Origin: Yersinia bercovieri ATCC 43970
Lineage (GTDB): Bacteria; Pseudomonadota; Gammaproteobacteria; Enterobacterales; Enterobacteriaceae
Assembly (NCBI RefSeq): GCF_013282745.1
Contig: NZ_CP054044.1
Coordinates: forward strand, 2,666,001-2,730,000
DNA length: 64,000 nt
Direction: 5' to 3'
The first letter of the stretch is position 1; each line of letters begins with the position of its first letter. Shown here one piece after another: positions 30,706-40,673 of the stretch. The notes beneath the pieces were generated by a model. The model saw only the letters and a program-made list of their open reading frames with translations. It searched no databases and had not been told where the DNA came from. The position numbers and the translations under genes are program-made.

Positions 30706-30873
30706 GTCTGTATCCCAGCAGCAATCTTCAGAGCGTTTATCGAAAGAGACGTTTTTTTAAATCAGTAACAGCTGGTGGAGATCTCTCCCCAGCTAAATTT
30801 TACCCACTTAGGGTTTTTTTGAGGCTGAACCTGTGAGCTGTGGTGGACATAGGCAAAGCACTTTAAATGTGAT

Positions 30874-30888
30874 GTCAAAGAGGAATTT
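30874..30888 (+). promoter_or_regulatory. ChiX small-RNA target over the chiP ribosome binding site
   Basis: GTCAAAGAGGAATTT is perfectly complementary to the seed of enterobacterial ChiX (AAATTCCTCTTTGAC). It covers the AGAGGAA Shine-Dalgarno sequence 7 nt before the ATG. In E. coli and Salmonella ChiX silences chiP at this place until chitobiose-operon RNA titrates it. The chiX gene itself is not in the window. Confidence 0.75.
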
Positions 30889-30894
30889 TTTCTT

Positions 30895-32298
30895 ATGGTT
30901 ACGCACGATGCTAAACGTAAAACGTTAGTGCTCGCTGTCGCGGGCGCATTGTTAGGAACGGGGTTTATGGCAACCCCAGAGGCCAGGGCTGAAGGCTTTG
31001 TGGATGATTCGTCACTGACTGGCGGTATCTATTATTGGCAGCGTCAGCGTGACCGTAAGGATTTAACGCCGGGCAGTGCAGAGTATGGCAAATATGTTGC
31101 TAACCTGCATCACTCCACCTTTAACGCCAATCTGGACTTCTCATCCGGCTACGCGGCAGACATGTTTGGTATCGACCTGGCCGCTTTCGGTGCAGTTGAA
31201 ATGACCAACAGCGGCCCGGCAGCACCAAACGAAATTGGTTTCAGTGATGCTAAAACTCGCTGGGATGAAAAATGGACTGGCGATAAGAGTGGCGTCAGCG
31301 TGTATAAGGCGGCAGCCAAATTCAAATTTGGTGATTTCTGGGCGCGTGGTGGTTATATCCAACCGACAGGGCAGACATTGTTAGCACCACACTGGAGCTT
31401 CATGCCCGGGACTTATCGTGGTGCTGAAGGCGGTGCGAAATTCGATTTTGATACAGCGGGTGCACTGTCCATGTCCTACATGTGGACCGATGAATATAAA
31501 GCGCCGTGGTATCAGAATATGTACAACTTCCGTCAGGCGGATGGTTTGACCGGCGTGAGTTACCTGCACTCAATCGGTGCCAAATACGACTTCAAAAATA
31601 AGCTGGTGATGGAAGCGGCATTCGGCCAGGCCAAAGACTACATGGATCAGTATTTTGCCAAAGCCTCGTACGCCTTCCCGGTTGCGGGCAATGATCTGCG
31701 TACCTCTTACCAGTTCTACGGCGCGAAAGACAAAGTTGATGGTGGTGCCAGCAATGTGAATGACGTCTATGACGGCTTAGCCTGGTTGCAAGCATTAACT
31801 CTGGGTTACACCACCGGGCCATTTGACCTGCGTTTGGAAGGGACTTGGGCTAAAGCTGAAGGTAACCAAGGCTACTTCCTGCAACGTATGACTCCAGGTT
31901 ATGCGACCTCCAACGGCCGTTTGGACGTTTGGTGGGATTCTCGCTCTGACTTCAACGCCAACGGCGAAAAAGCGCTGTTTGGTGGCGTGATGTATGACCT
32001 GAAAAACTGGAACTTAGCGGGTTGGTCAGTGGGGACTTCCTATGCCTATGGCTGGGATGCAAAACCAAGCAGTAACCCCAAATTCGACCAAAATACCCGC
32101 CTGAAAGAGTCCGCATGGAACTTTGATGTGCTCTACACGCTGCAAGAGGGTCGGGCGAAAGGCACCCTATTCAAACTGCATTACACCATGTACGACAACC
32201 ATACCAATATTCCAAGCTTTGGCGGTGGTTTCGGCAATGTGTTCCAGGATGAGAAAGACGTTAAATTCATCGTAATTGCACCATTTACCATCTTCTGA
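30895..32298 (+). CDS. chiP: chitoporin ChiP
   Basis: Outer-membrane porin of the OprD type for chito-oligosaccharides. The 467 residues start with a signal peptide, likely cleaved after ARA (about residue 32), followed by a barrel sequence rich in alternating aromatic strands; it ends with phenylalanine (APFTIF), as beta-barrels do. Length matches E. coli ChiP (YbfM). It lies directly after glnS and is followed by chiQ and the chitobiase. Confidence 0.95.
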   Translation: MVTHDAKRKTLVLAVAGALLGTGFMATPEARAEGFVDDSSLTGGIYYWQRQRDRKDLTPGSAEYGKYVANLHHSTFNANLDFSSGYAADMFGIDLAAFGAVEMTNSGPAAPNEIGFSDAKTRWDEKWTGDKSGVSVYKAAAKFKFGDFWARGGYIQPTGQTLLAPHWSFMPGTYRGAEGGAKFDFDTAGALSMSYMWTDEYKAPWYQNMYNFRQADGLTGVSYLHSIGAKYDFKNKLVMEAAFGQAKDYMDQYFAKASYAFPVAGNDLRTSYQFYGAKDKVDGGASNVNDVYDGLAWLQALTLGYTTGPFDLRLEGTWAKAEGNQGYFLQRMTPGYATSNGRLDVWWDSRSDFNANGEKALFGGVMYDLKNWNLAGWSVGTSYAYGWDAKPSSNPKFDQNTRLKESAWNFDVLYTLQEGRAKGTLFKLHYTMYDNHTNIPSFGGGFGNVFQDEKDVKFIVIAPFTIF

Positions 32299-32344
32299 TT
32301 GCCCTCCCCGGTAACCACTCCGGGGTCATAATGGAGCACCTGCT

Positions 32345-32671
32345 ATGAAGAAAACGCTTTTTATTATTGCCGTGGTATTGGGATTGAGTGCCTGTGCGCC
32401 GCAAGCGCCGGCTCAACCGGAAGACACTAAGCTGAAGCAAGCATACAGCGCTTGTATCAATGCCAGTGAAGGCTCGCCGGAGAGATTAATCCCCTGCAAA
32501 GCGGTATTGAATGTCTTGAAGCAAGAGAGAGCGCATCAAGCTTTTACTGAGAAAGAGACGGTTCGGGTATTGGATTATCAGCGCTGTATTGACGCGGCGC
32601 ATACCGGTAATGGTCAGGCCTATGAGGCGCAGTGCGGAAAACTTTGGCAAGAAATTCGCGCCAATAACTAA
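32345..32671 (+). CDS. chiQ: ChiQ/YbfN family lipoprotein
   Basis: Small lipoprotein of 108 residues, co-transcribed with chiP; function not established. The signal peptide ends in the lipobox LSAC (cysteine at residue 17). The mature part contains three further cysteines (ACINAS, IPCKA, RCIDAA) plus one near the end (QCGKLW), so disulphides are likely. It begins 46 nt after chiP. Confidence 0.92.
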   Translation: MKKTLFIIAVVLGLSACAPQAPAQPEDTKLKQAYSACINASEGSPERLIPCKAVLNVLKQERAHQAFTEKETVRVLDYQRCIDAAHTGNGQAYEAQCGKLWQEIRANN

Positions 32672-32779
32672 GCTTGAAACCATTCTGAGAGTAGCAATTA
32701 AGCTAACAATAATTCAGCCAGCAGCAATACTTCCAGTAGTGACTCTGGCTGCAATTATTAATTACGGATGAGGTTAGTG

Positions 32780-35455
32780 ATGAACAGATTCAAATTAAAT
32801 ACGTTAGCGGCGATCACCGCGACCTTCGGCTTGATGGGGGCCGCCAATGCGGACACCGCCAATCAACAGATTGTTGACCAGCTCAGCACCTTGAAAGTTA
32901 ACTATAAAGTATTGGATAACCGTGCTGGTGAGAATGGTGCTGATTGCGCCAAATTGGGGGCTGATTGGGCATCTTGCAACCAAGTAATGATAACTCTGAC
33001 CAACACTGGGGATGAGATCAAAGGCCGGGATTGGGCCATTTACTTCCACAGCATTCGCCAAATTCTGACGGTAGATAACGATCAATTCAGCATCACACAC
33101 CTGACCGGTGACCTGCATAAAATTGAACCTACGGCTAAATTCGCCGGTTTTCCTGCCAATCAGGCGGTTGAAATCCCGATAACGGGTGAATATTGGCAGC
33201 TGTTTGCCACTGACTTTATGCCGCGCTGGTATGCCACCTCCGGCGATGCGAAACCCAAGGTGCTGAAAAGTACCGACACTGAAGATATCAACGAATATCT
33301 AACCCAATTTACGGGCGATCAGTGGAAACGTACCAAAGATGACAATAACGTGCTGATGACGCCGGAGTCTCGTTTCGTCAAAAATGAAGCGGTGAAAACA
33401 TTAACGGCAGCAAACCTACGCGGGCAGATTATTCCGACGCCAATGGAGGTCAAAATTCATCCGCAAGACGTGAATTTGAGCCAGGGCGTGGCACTGGATC
33501 TGAGCGCTTTACCTAAACCGGCTGCCGAGGTGGTACAGCAGCGTTTCGAATTACTCGGCCTGAAACTGAACGCCACGGGCTTCCCGATAAAAACCTCGAT
33601 TCAACCGGCGGTGTTTAAAGGCGACTTAGCGGTTTCCGGTGCCTATGAGCTGAAAATTGGTGACAAAGGCGCACAGGTCATTGGTTTTGATCCCTCCGGT
33701 GTGTTCTATGGTTTGCAATCTATCCTCTCTTTAGTGCCCACTGACGGCAGCCAAAAAATCGCCACACTAGACGCAAAAGATGCCCCGCGCTTTGAATACC
33801 GTGGTCTCTTCCTCGATGTTGGCCGTAACTTCAAAACCAAAGAGGCGGTGCTGCGTTTACTGGACCAGATGGCCGCCTACAAGCTGAATAAATTCCACTT
33901 CCATCTAAGCGACGATGAGGGTTGGCGCATTGAGATCCCAGGCCTGCCAGAGTTAACCGATGTGGGCAGCAAACGTTGTCACGACTTGACTGAAAACAGC
34001 TGTTTGTTGCCGCAGCTGGGGTCTGGCCCGGATAGCAGTAATCTGGGGAGCGGCCATTTCACCCGCGATGACTACATCGAGATCCTGAAATACGCCCAAG
34101 CGCGCCAGATTGATGTTATTCCTGAAATTGACATGCCAGCCCATGCTCGTGCCGCGGTCGTTTCCATGGAGGCCCGCTACAACAATCTGATGAAGCAGGG
34201 GAAAGAGAAAGAGGCTAATGAATTCCGCCTGCTGGATCCTACCGATGACTCCAACACCACCTCGGTGCAGTTCTATGAGCGCAAAAGTTATCTGAACCCA
34301 TGTCTGGACTCCTCTAAGCGCTTTGTCGATAAAGTGATTGGCGAAATGGCTCAGATGCACAAAGAGGCCGGTATGCCGTTGACCACCTGGCACTTTGGCG
34401 GTGATGAGGCGAAAAATATCCGTCTGGGGTCGGGGTTCCAGGACAAAAACGGCCCAATTGAGCCGGGCAAAGGCATCATTGATAAGAGTGTTGAAGATAA
34501 GCCATGGGCCAAGTCGCAGGTCTGTCAAGAGATGGTCAAGCAAGGCAAAGTTCAGGATGTGGAGCATCTCTCCAGCTACTTCGCCATTGAGGTGAGCAAA
34601 TTAGTTAATGCCCATGGCATCGAAAAAATGCAAGCGTGGCAGGATGGCTTGAAAGATGCCAAAGACGCGAAAGAGTTTGCGACCAAACGTGTTGGTGTCA
34701 ACTTCTGGGACACCCTGTTCTGGGGCGGTGCCGACTCAATCAATGATTGGGCCAATAAAGGCTACGAAGTGGTGGCGTCCAACCCGGATTATGTCTACTT
34801 CGACATGCCGTATGAAGTTAACCCGAGCGAACGTGGCTACTACTGGGCAACCCGCTTTAACGACGAGGAAAAAGTGTTCAGTTTCGCCCCAGACAACATG
34901 CCGCAAAACGCCGAAACCTCTGTTGATCGCGATGGTAATCACTTCAGTGCGAAGAGCGACAAGCCATGGCCTGGTGTGCACGGTATCTCCGGTCAGTCGT
35001 GGAATGAAACTGTCCGTACCGATGAGCAGATGGAGTACATGATCTTCCCACGGGCATTACCGCTGGCGGAGCGCGCCTGGCATCGTGCGTCATGGGAGCA
35101 AGATTATCAAGCGGGTCGGGAGTACAGAGGCGGCGAGACGCATCTGGTGGATACCAAGGCGTTGGACACTGATTGGCAGCGTTTTGCCAACATCATGGGT
35201 CAACGTGAACTGGCGAAACTGGATAAAGCGGGCATCGCTTACCGGCTGCCGGTGCCGGGAGCACGAGTGGTCGCGGGTCAATTGGAGGCTAATATCTCCT
35301 TACCGGGCTTGATTATCCAGTACTCCACTGATGGTGGTAAGCAATGGCAGCAGTATGATGCCAAAGTGCAACCTAAAGTCAGTGGTAATGTAATGATCCG
35401 CTCAACCAGCCCGGATGGTAAACGTCATAGCCGGGCCGAGCCAGTTAAAGTCTGA
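32780..35455 (+). CDS. chb: N,N'-diacetylchitobiase (GH20 beta-hexosaminidase)
   Basis: Hydrolyses chitobiose and longer chito-oligosaccharides to GlcNAc, probably in the periplasm. The ATG at 32780 follows GAGGTT and gives 891 residues. In order: signal peptide cleaved after ANA, N-terminal carbohydrate-binding CHB_HEX domain, GH20b domain, the GH20 barrel with catalytic Asp-Glu in HFGGDEAKN, and a C-terminal Ig-like domain. It resembles the Serratia and Vibrio chitobiases. E. coli lacks this gene here, so chiPQ-chb is an enlarged chitin-use operon whose product is taken up by NagE. Confidence 0.93.
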   Translation: MNRFKLNTLAAITATFGLMGAANADTANQQIVDQLSTLKVNYKVLDNRAGENGADCAKLGADWASCNQVMITLTNTGDEIKGRDWAIYFHSIRQILTVDNDQFSITHLTGDLHKIEPTAKFAGFPANQAVEIPITGEYWQLFATDFMPRWYATSGDAKPKVLKSTDTEDINEYLTQFTGDQWKRTKDDNNVLMTPESRFVKNEAVKTLTAANLRGQIIPTPMEVKIHPQDVNLSQGVALDLSALPKPAAEVVQQRFELLGLKLNATGFPIKTSIQPAVFKGDLAVSGAYELKIGDKGAQVIGFDPSGVFYGLQSILSLVPTDGSQKIATLDAKDAPRFEYRGLFLDVGRNFKTKEAVLRLLDQMAAYKLNKFHFHLSDDEGWRIEIPGLPELTDVGSKRCHDLTENSCLLPQLGSGPDSSNLGSGHFTRDDYIEILKYAQARQIDVIPEIDMPAHARAAVVSMEARYNNLMKQGKEKEANEFRLLDPTDDSNTTSVQFYERKSYLNPCLDSSKRFVDKVIGEMAQMHKEAGMPLTTWHFGGDEAKNIRLGSGFQDKNGPIEPGKGIIDKSVEDKPWAKSQVCQEMVKQGKVQDVEHLSSYFAIEVSKLVNAHGIEKMQAWQDGLKDAKDAKEFATKRVGVNFWDTLFWGGADSINDWANKGYEVVASNPDYVYFDMPYEVNPSERGYYWATRFNDEEKVFSFAPDNMPQNAETSVDRDGNHFSAKSDKPWPGVHGISGQSWNETVRTDEQMEYMIFPRALPLAERAWHRASWEQDYQAGREYRGGETHLVDTKALDTDWQRFANIMGQRELAKLDKAGIAYRLPVPGARVVAGQLEANISLPGLIIQYSTDGGKQWQQYDAKVQPKVSGNVMIRSTSPDGKRHSRAEPVKV

Positions 35456-35536
35456 TGATGGGTTTCAAATCGCTGTGTCTGCTGTTTACCCTGTTTTGTG
35501 GTAAACAAAATTAAGTGAAGTTGAGTTGATGGTTTT

Positions 35537-35560
35537 CCCCCGGCTTGCCGGGGTTTTTTT
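35537..35560 (+). terminator. terminator of chiPQ-chb
   Basis: CCCCGG-CTTG-CCGGGG followed by seven Ts, about 80 bp after the chitobiase stop: a strong intrinsic terminator. Confidence 0.92.
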
Positions 35561-35602
35561 CAGTGCTTAAAATCTTTATAAGATCAATGCGATAATGCGG
35601 CA

Positions 35603-36049
35603 TTATCTTTTATCGTGCGCAGACTCGTTTTCACGGCAATCGCCGGATTCACAGTGGCCGTACAGGTAGAGACTGTGATTGGTCAGCTTGATGCCGTGTT
35701 GCTTAGAAATTTCACGTTGAAGAGTTTCAATCGCTTCATTGCTAAACTCGATCACTTTGCCGCAATCCAGGCAAATCAGGTGATCGTGATGATGTTGCTG
35801 CGTCAACTCAAAGACTGATTTACCGCCTTCGAAATTGTGGCGGGTCACAATACCGGCATCGTCAAATTGATTCAGAACGCGGTAAACCGTCGCCAGACCA
35901 ATCTCTTCACCAATATCGATCAGCTTTTTATAAAGATCTTCCGCGCTGACGTGGTGGCACGCCGGATCTTGCAACACTTCCAGAATCTTCAGCCGGGGCA
36001 GTGTTACTTTAAGGCCAGCGTTTTTTAAGGCTTTGTTGTTGTCAGTCAT
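35603..36049 (-). CDS. fur: ferric iron uptake transcriptional regulator Fur
   Basis: Global iron-responsive repressor. The 148 residues have the N-terminal winged helix and the metal-binding core QHHHDHLICLDCGK, with a second CxxxxC pair (CESGDC) near the end. A 17-bp palindrome GATAATG-CGG-CATTATC at 35591-35607 spans the stop codon and may act as a 3' hairpin. It is followed by the convergent chitobiase terminator. Confidence 0.97.
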   Translation of the reverse strand: MTDNNKALKNAGLKVTLPRLKILEVLQDPACHHVSAEDLYKKLIDIGEEIGLATVYRVLNQFDDAGIVTRHNFEGGKSVFELTQQHHHDHLICLDCGKVIEFSNEAIETLQREISKQHGIKLTNHSLYLYGHCESGDCRENESAHDKR

Positions 36050-36133
36050 GCGGATTCAGTCCTGTTACTATCGATTCAAATTAAGGCTGTTCAGCCTATG
36101 ACATCCGTGGCGTAATAATTACAATTACGTCTC

Positions 36134-36162
36134 ATTATAGAACTGCTCGCCCCAAATGAAAA
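36134..36162 (-). promoter_or_regulatory. probable fur promoter
   Basis: On the minus strand TTTTCA, 17 nt, TATAAT, about 85 nt before the fur start. The imperfect palindrome GTAATAATTACAATTAC (36113-36129) just downstream is A/T-rich and could be a weak Fur box, giving autoregulation. No uof-type leader ORF was found. Confidence 0.55.
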
Positions 36163-36417
36163 CCGTGGTTGTTAACAAAGATATAATTGCACACTTTGCC
36201 AGATTAATCATGCGGTGTATTGATGAATGGGGGTGTAGCATCATTTTAGTTTATGTTCGCTAGCGATAACGTTAAAAAGTTGTAGCGACTTATTTTTATT
36301 TTTCACGAATGAAGATGTGGATCTGTGGGCTGCTTAACAGAGAAGGGTGAAAGGGATGAAGAGCAACGAAAACGCTGGGCGATGCTCAATACACCACAGC
36401 GTTTTCGGGATGGCGTA
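36163..36417. other. fldA / fur intergenic region
   Basis: The gap between fldA and the fur promoter contains no recognised gene. It is A+T-rich, with no obvious terminator for fldA and no other regulatory motif that I could name. Confidence 0.4.
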
Positions 36418-36945
36418 TTAGCCGGTGATTTCAGACAAATTCATCTCTTCACTGATCTGTTTTACCCAAGCATCAACACGTTCATTCGTCAGTTCCGGTT
36501 GGCGATCTTCATCAATGGCTAAACCGATAAAGTGATCATCATCAGCCAGGCCCTTGGAGGCCTCGAAGTGGTAACCGGCTGTTGGCCAGTGACCGACAAT
36601 CGCGGCACCACGTGGTTCGATGATGTCGCGCACGGTGCCCATCGCATCGCAGAAATACTCTGCGTAGTCCTCCTGATCACCGCAACCGAATAGGGCAACC
36701 AGCTTGCCGTTGAAATCGATCTCTTCTAGTGTCGGGAAGAAATCATCCCAGTCACATTGTGCTTCGCCGTAATACCAAGTTGGGATACCGATCAGCAGGA
36801 TATCGAAGGCTTCTAAATCTTCTTTGCTGCTTTTGGCAATGTCGTGAACCTCAGCAACATCTTTGCCCAGTTGCTTTTGGATCATCTTGGCAATGTTTTC
36901 GGTATTGCCAGTATCGCTGCCAAAGAAAATGCCTACAGTCGCCAT
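36418..36945 (-). CDS. fldA: flavodoxin FldA
   Basis: FMN electron carrier that supplies electrons to radical-SAM and other enzymes. The 175 residues have the FMN phosphate loop SDTGNTENIAK near the N-terminus and the isoalloxazine-stacking loops PTWYYGEAQCDWDDF and CGDQEDYAEYF. Placed upstream of fur as in E. coli. Confidence 0.97.
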   Translation of the reverse strand: MATVGIFFGSDTGNTENIAKMIQKQLGKDVAEVHDIAKSSKEDLEAFDILLIGIPTWYYGEAQCDWDDFFPTLEEIDFNGKLVALFGCGDQEDYAEYFCDAMGTVRDIIEPRGAAIVGHWPTAGYHFEASKGLADDDHFIGLAIDEDRQPELTNERVDAWVKQISEEMNLSEITG

Positions 36946-37293
36946 ATAACTTAATACCTTATAAATTCAAATATTTATGCAGATTATTGCGCTTTCTGCC
37001 CAATAATATAACACATTTCATAGCGCAGCATCATGCCAGAAAACCCTGCCGGGCGGGTATCAAGTTTATGCGATATTAAATTTTTGTGAGTTGCTCAACC
37101 TTATAACCTCATTGCCGATAACCGTTGTGTAACCGCAAGGTTGCAATTAGCGGTGCCAGGGGGAAACCGTCAGATGAAAATTTGCCGGAAAGGAGTTGTC
37201 GTTAGCTGTATGGAACGTCCTTTATTGCTTTTCGGTCATCAAATAACACCAGAGTCTCTAACGGTAACCATCCGATATATAAGGGGAACGAAC
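36946..37293. other. fldA / chemoreceptor divergent region
   Basis: This 348-bp stretch contains the fldA promoter region and the sigma-28-type promoter of the chemoreceptor (37095-37121). An open frame runs in from 37141 to the chemoreceptor start but has no good ribosome binding site of its own. Confidence 0.5.
37095..37121 (+). promoter_or_regulatory. sigma-28 (FliA) promoter of the chemoreceptor gene
   Basis: TCAACCTT, 11 nt, GCCGATAA. The -10 box is a full match to the FliA consensus GCCGATAA and the -35 matches 5 of 8 positions of TAAAGTTT, with correct spacing. It ties the chemoreceptor to the flagellar regulon. Confidence 0.65.
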
Positions 37294-38955
37294 ATGCAGT
37301 TTTTAAAAAATATTACTATCAGAGCAGCGCTATTATGGGTGCTTGGCGCCTTTTGCCTGCTCTGGGGCGGTGTATCTGCCTATACATTGTTATCACTGAA
37401 TCAACTCACACAATCATCTAACGCGAATACGGTGTTGGTTGAGAATATGAATTTAGTTAATCAGGGGACGGATCAATATTTCCGCATGGTGACCCGTCTT
37501 GCCCGCGCAGTCGATTATCACCAAAGCGGTAACCTGGCCGATGCGGATAAAGAGCTAAAATCGTCCAGTGCCGCGCTGGAAAACCTGAAGAAAAGACTCG
37601 CCGAGTTTAAAGCTATCGACCATGCACAGATTGATCCTGCTTTAGTCGCTGGAGTGATTGATGGATGGAGTGGATTAATTGAGCAGGGGGTGATGCCGCT
37701 TTATCAGGCCGCAATGGATAACAATACCGCCGCTTATCAAGATCTGGCGAAAAAAACGGTGCCTGCATTAAGCCGCCAATATGGCGCGGTTGCCGAGGGT
37801 TTTAATCAGGCGGCGTCAAAGGCCATTGGCGTGGCGAAAGTGCAATTCTCGCAACTGACAAAAGTGAGCAGCATAACACTTATCTCTGCATTGGTGGCCG
37901 GTCTGGTGATTTTACTGGCTACTGACCGCTACCTATTGGCCAATCTGGTGCGTCCGCTGGATGAGATCCGTGCGCATTTTCGGGTTATTGCTTCCGGTCA
38001 GCTTGGGCAGCCTATCGTCGATTTTGGGCGTAACTGCGTTGGGCAGCTATTCCCGCTATTGCGCGATGTGCAAACCAGTTTGGTCAATACCGTAGAGGCT
38101 ATCCGTAGCAGTACGGATGGGATTTATCACGGCGCGGCCGAAATTTCTGCGGGCAATACCGATTTGTCGTCTCGCACCGAGCAGCAGGCCGCCGCACTGG
38201 AAGAGACGGCAGCTAGCATGGAGCAGTTAACCGCGACCGTAAAACATAATGCTGATAATGCGCATCACGCCAGTCAACTGGCGGCGAGTGCCTCCATCAC
38301 GGCGAAAAAAGGCGGGGCGCTGGTGGCTGACGTGGTGCACACCATGGATGAGATCTCTGCCAGTTCGCGCAAAATCGCGGATATTACCACCGTGATTAAC
38401 AGTATTGCTTTCCAGACCAATATCTTGGCGTTGAATGCCGCAGTTGAAGCGGCCAGAGCGGGTGAGCAGGGCCGTGGTTTTGCGGTGGTCGCCAGTGAAG
38501 TGCGTAATTTGGCACAGCGCAGTGCGCAGGCGGCGAAGGAGATTGATGGCTTGATTACCGAGTCGGTCAACCGAGTGAAAAGCGGGTCGGCATTGGTGGA
38601 GAGTGCCGGTGTCACCATGGATGAAATCGTTCGTTCGATCACTAATGTAACCGACTTAATGGGAGAGATAGCCTCGGCTTCTGATGAGCAAAGTAAGGGC
38701 ATTAGTCAGGTTGGGCAAGCGGTGGCAGAGATGGACAGCGTGACCCAGCAGAATGCTGCTTTGGTGCAGGAAGCTTCGCGTGCTGCGGCTTCATTGGAAG
38801 AGCAGGCGACGCAGCTAAACCGAGCAGTGGCGGTATTTAAATTACAATCAGATGATGCGCGGGCAAAACCAGCAGTGAAACCTCGGGCGAATCCATTAAA
38901 ACTGGCACCTGTCGCTGCCAAGGCAGACAGCAACGCCAACTGGGAAACTTTCTAG
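37294..38955 (+). CDS. methyl-accepting chemotaxis protein
   Basis: Transmembrane chemoreceptor of 553 residues from the ATG at 37294 (after AAGGGGA). A first membrane segment (about 10-32), a periplasmic TarH-type helical sensor, a second segment (about 192-214), a HAMP domain, and the MCP signalling tip [20 protein letters not shown] follow in order. It ends in NWETF, the pentapeptide that tethers CheR and CheB in Tsr and Tar, so it is a high-abundance-type receptor. The ligand is unknown. It is inserted between fldA and ybfE compared with E. coli. Confidence 0.93.
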   Translation: MQFLKNITIRAALLWVLGAFCLLWGGVSAYTLLSLNQLTQSSNANTVLVENMNLVNQGTDQYFRMVTRLARAVDYHQSGNLADADKELKSSSAALENLKKRLAEFKAIDHAQIDPALVAGVIDGWSGLIEQGVMPLYQAAMDNNTAAYQDLAKKTVPALSRQYGAVAEGFNQAASKAIGVAKVQFSQLTKVSSITLISALVAGLVILLATDRYLLANLVRPLDEIRAHFRVIASGQLGQPIVDFGRNCVGQLFPLLRDVQTSLVNTVEAIRSSTDGIYHGAAEISAGNTDLSSRTEQQAAALEETAASMEQLTATVKHNADNAHHASQLAASASITAKKGGALVADVVHTMDEISASSRKIADITTVINSIAFQTNILALNAAVEAARAGEQGRGFAVVASEVRNLAQRSAQAAKEIDGLITESVNRVKSGSALVESAGVTMDEIVRSITNVTDLMGEIASASDEQSKGISQVGQAVAEMDSVTQQNAALVQEASRAAASLEEQATQLNRAVAVFKLQSDDARAKPAVKPRANPLKLAPVAAKADSNANWETF

Positions 38956-38961
38956 GAATAG

Positions 38962-38991
38962 CGGCGTGGCGTAAGTGATTACGCCACGCCG
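38962..38991. terminator. strong hairpin between chemoreceptor and ybfE
   Basis: CGGCGTGGCGTA and TACGCCACGCCG form a perfect 12-bp stem around AGTGAT, between two convergent genes. There is no T-run, so it may be a transcript-stabilising hairpin or a weak bidirectional terminator. Confidence 0.6.
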
Positions 38992-39009
38992 TGGTGGTAA
39001 CTGATAGGG

Positions 39010-39297
39010 TTAAAACCCCTCTTGATCATGGGCTAATTGAGCCAGTAACATCTGTTCAATCAGTTCACTGCGGCTGATGTTACGCTGCTCAGCAAGGCTG
39101 TTGAGAGCATCGACGGCATCGGCATTAATCTTCAGTTCCACGCGTCGTAAGCCACGTACTTTATCGCGCCGTAGTTGATTTCGCTTATTAATTCTAAGCT
39201 GTTCATCACGGGATAATGGGTTTGTTTTCGGGCGCCCCGGACGGCGTTCATCTGCGAACAGATCCAGCGTCGTGCGATCCGTTTGTTCTTTTGCCAT
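39010..39297 (-). CDS. ybfE: LexA-regulated protein YbfE
   Basis: Small protein of 95 residues, basic in its first half (GRPKTNPLSRDEQLRINKRNQ), with a likely ribbon-helix-helix fold in the second half (RVELKINADAVDALNSLAEQ...SRSELIEQML). Function unknown; its E. coli homologue is in the SOS regulon. I see no clear LexA box upstream here. Confidence 0.88.
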   Translation of the reverse strand: MAKEQTDRTTLDLFADERRPGRPKTNPLSRDEQLRINKRNQLRRDKVRGLRRVELKINADAVDALNSLAEQRNISRSELIEQMLLAQLAHDQEGF

Positions 39298-39620
39298 AGG
39301 TCGCGGTACTACAAGGGAGTGACATCAGAAAGCGTGGCGTAGCCTTTCTTGATGATTTGGTTTACACATTCCAAGCTTAGAACATAGATAGAACGCATTG
39401 AATAACCTCTATGTCAGCAGCCTGAATTTGCATTTGCTGCCAAACACCGCAGCAAATTTATAGCGCGCCATAATACCCCAGCCAACCGAGCAACGACAAT
39501 GCTTTACTGTGATTAGATTGGGCTAATTCGCTCTTTTTTGCACAATTTTTCCACAGGAAATACATTTCTTTTCCCCAGGGTATAATTTTTAATCAACATC
39601 CAAGGCGCGCTCTGTTTTTT
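39298..39620. other. ybfE / ybfF intergenic region
   Basis: This 323-bp gap is wider than in E. coli. It contains a perfect 9-bp inverted repeat (ATTTGCTGC...GCAGCAAAT, about 39432-39457) and no recognised gene. No SOS box of the CTGT-N8-ACAG type was found. Confidence 0.5.
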
Positions 39621-40412
39621 TTATTCAGTGTGCTGTTTGGCCGCTGGATTATCATCAATAAAGCGGTGGATAGCTCGCAAGACAGAGTCAGGTTTTTCAG
39701 CATGTACCCAGTGACCGGTTCCGGCGACGACATGGGCGCGGGCTTGCGGGAATTGGCGGGCAATATCATCGCGATGGCTATCCTGGATATAGGGCGATAA
39801 TTCACCACGAATAAACAAAATAGGGTGGGGCCAGGGTGGGATGGGCTGCCAGCCGACAATATTGTTATATTGGTCCCACAGCGCAGGCACGTTAAACCGC
39901 CACTCGCCATTCTGAAATGACTTCAGCAAAAACTGGATAACCCCCTCCTCCTTTATTGACTCACGCATCAGTTGAGCGGCCTCCTGACGCTGAGTGATAC
40001 CGGCGGCACTTACGGCATTGAGCGCTGTAAAAATAGAGTCGTGGCGGCGCACCTGATAATTGACCGGGGCGACATCAATCGCGACCACTTTTGCAATGCG
40101 ATCCGGAGCTATTGCCGTCAGTGCCATTGCGACTTTTCCACCCATCGAATGACCAATAATTATCGCTTTCTCTATCGCAAGCTGGTCCATCAACTCCAGC
40201 ACATCTTGCGCCATATCCGGGTAGTTCACCTGAGGCGAACGGGGTGATAAACCGTGATCGCGCAGATCAACCTGAATAACGTTATGCTCTTTTTGCAGGT
40301 CGCGGGCCAATACCCCCAAGTTATCAAGGTTACCAAATAATCCATGGATCAGAATGATTGGCAGTGACGGGGTGGGAGAAAGTGCGTTTTGTAAGCGGAA
40401 GTTTAATTTCAT
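39621..40412 (-). CDS. ybfF: alpha/beta-hydrolase (esterase) YbfF
   Basis: Alpha/beta-fold esterase active in E. coli on acyl-CoA and short esters. The start at 40412 (MKLNFRLQN) matches E. coli; the protein has 263 residues. The nucleophile elbow is GHSMGGK, the oxyanion region HGLFGNLDN, and the catalytic histidine is in GTGHWVHAEKP. It is divergent from seqA. Confidence 0.93.
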   Translation of the reverse strand: MKLNFRLQNALSPTPSLPIILIHGLFGNLDNLGVLARDLQKEHNVIQVDLRDHGLSPRSPQVNYPDMAQDVLELMDQLAIEKAIIIGHSMGGKVAMALTAIAPDRIAKVVAIDVAPVNYQVRRHDSIFTALNAVSAAGITQRQEAAQLMRESIKEEGVIQFLLKSFQNGEWRFNVPALWDQYNNIVGWQPIPPWPHPILFIRGELSPYIQDSHRDDIARQFPQARAHVVAGTGHWVHAEKPDSVLRAIHRFIDDNPAAKQHTE

Positions 40413-40482
40413 GGCGAAGTTCATGCTGAGAGATATTCTGGTTAGGGTATCATGACTGAGCGAAGGTGTGCTGCGCCACGAT

Positions 40483-40541
40483 TTTATCAGGCATATGTTT
40501 ATCAGACATATGTTTATAGAGATATGCTTATCAAATAGATG
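40483..40541. repeat. short tandem repeats upstream of seqA
   Basis: TTTATCAGGCATATG, TTTATCAGACATATG and TTTATAGAGATATGC follow each other, with a fourth degenerate unit TTATCAAATAGATG. The first two 15-bp units differ at one position. They lie in the ybfF/seqA divergent region. Confidence 0.6.
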
Positions 40542-40673
40542 TGGATTGTTGAGTGGCTACTGGCGGTGCGGGTTATTATCCCAATAATGCCATGATAAAG
40601 GTACTCGTTAGCGCACTTTGACTTTATAATCCTTGGATATGCATAAGAAAGTAGAAAACCGTACTGGATAATG

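Larger units (their letters stand above)
30317..30894. other. chiP upstream regulatory region
   Basis: This gene-free A+T-rich stretch of about 580 bp precedes chiP. It contains a NagC operator (30683-30705) and a ChiX small-RNA target over the chiP ribosome binding site (30874-30888). GCTGGTGGAGATCTCTCCCCAGC near 30771-30793 can fold, and is followed after a gap by TAGGGTTTTTTTG. The distance from operator to gene (about 190 nt) implies a long leader. Confidence 0.6.

Noticed and set aside
36050..36133. uof-type leader peptide upstream of fur
   Set aside because: The ATG candidates before fur stop after two codons (ATG TCA TAG) and no other coupled small frame was seen.
39298..39420. LexA box for ybfE
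   Set aside because: I looked for CTGT-N8-ACAG upstream of ybfE and found no acceptable match.
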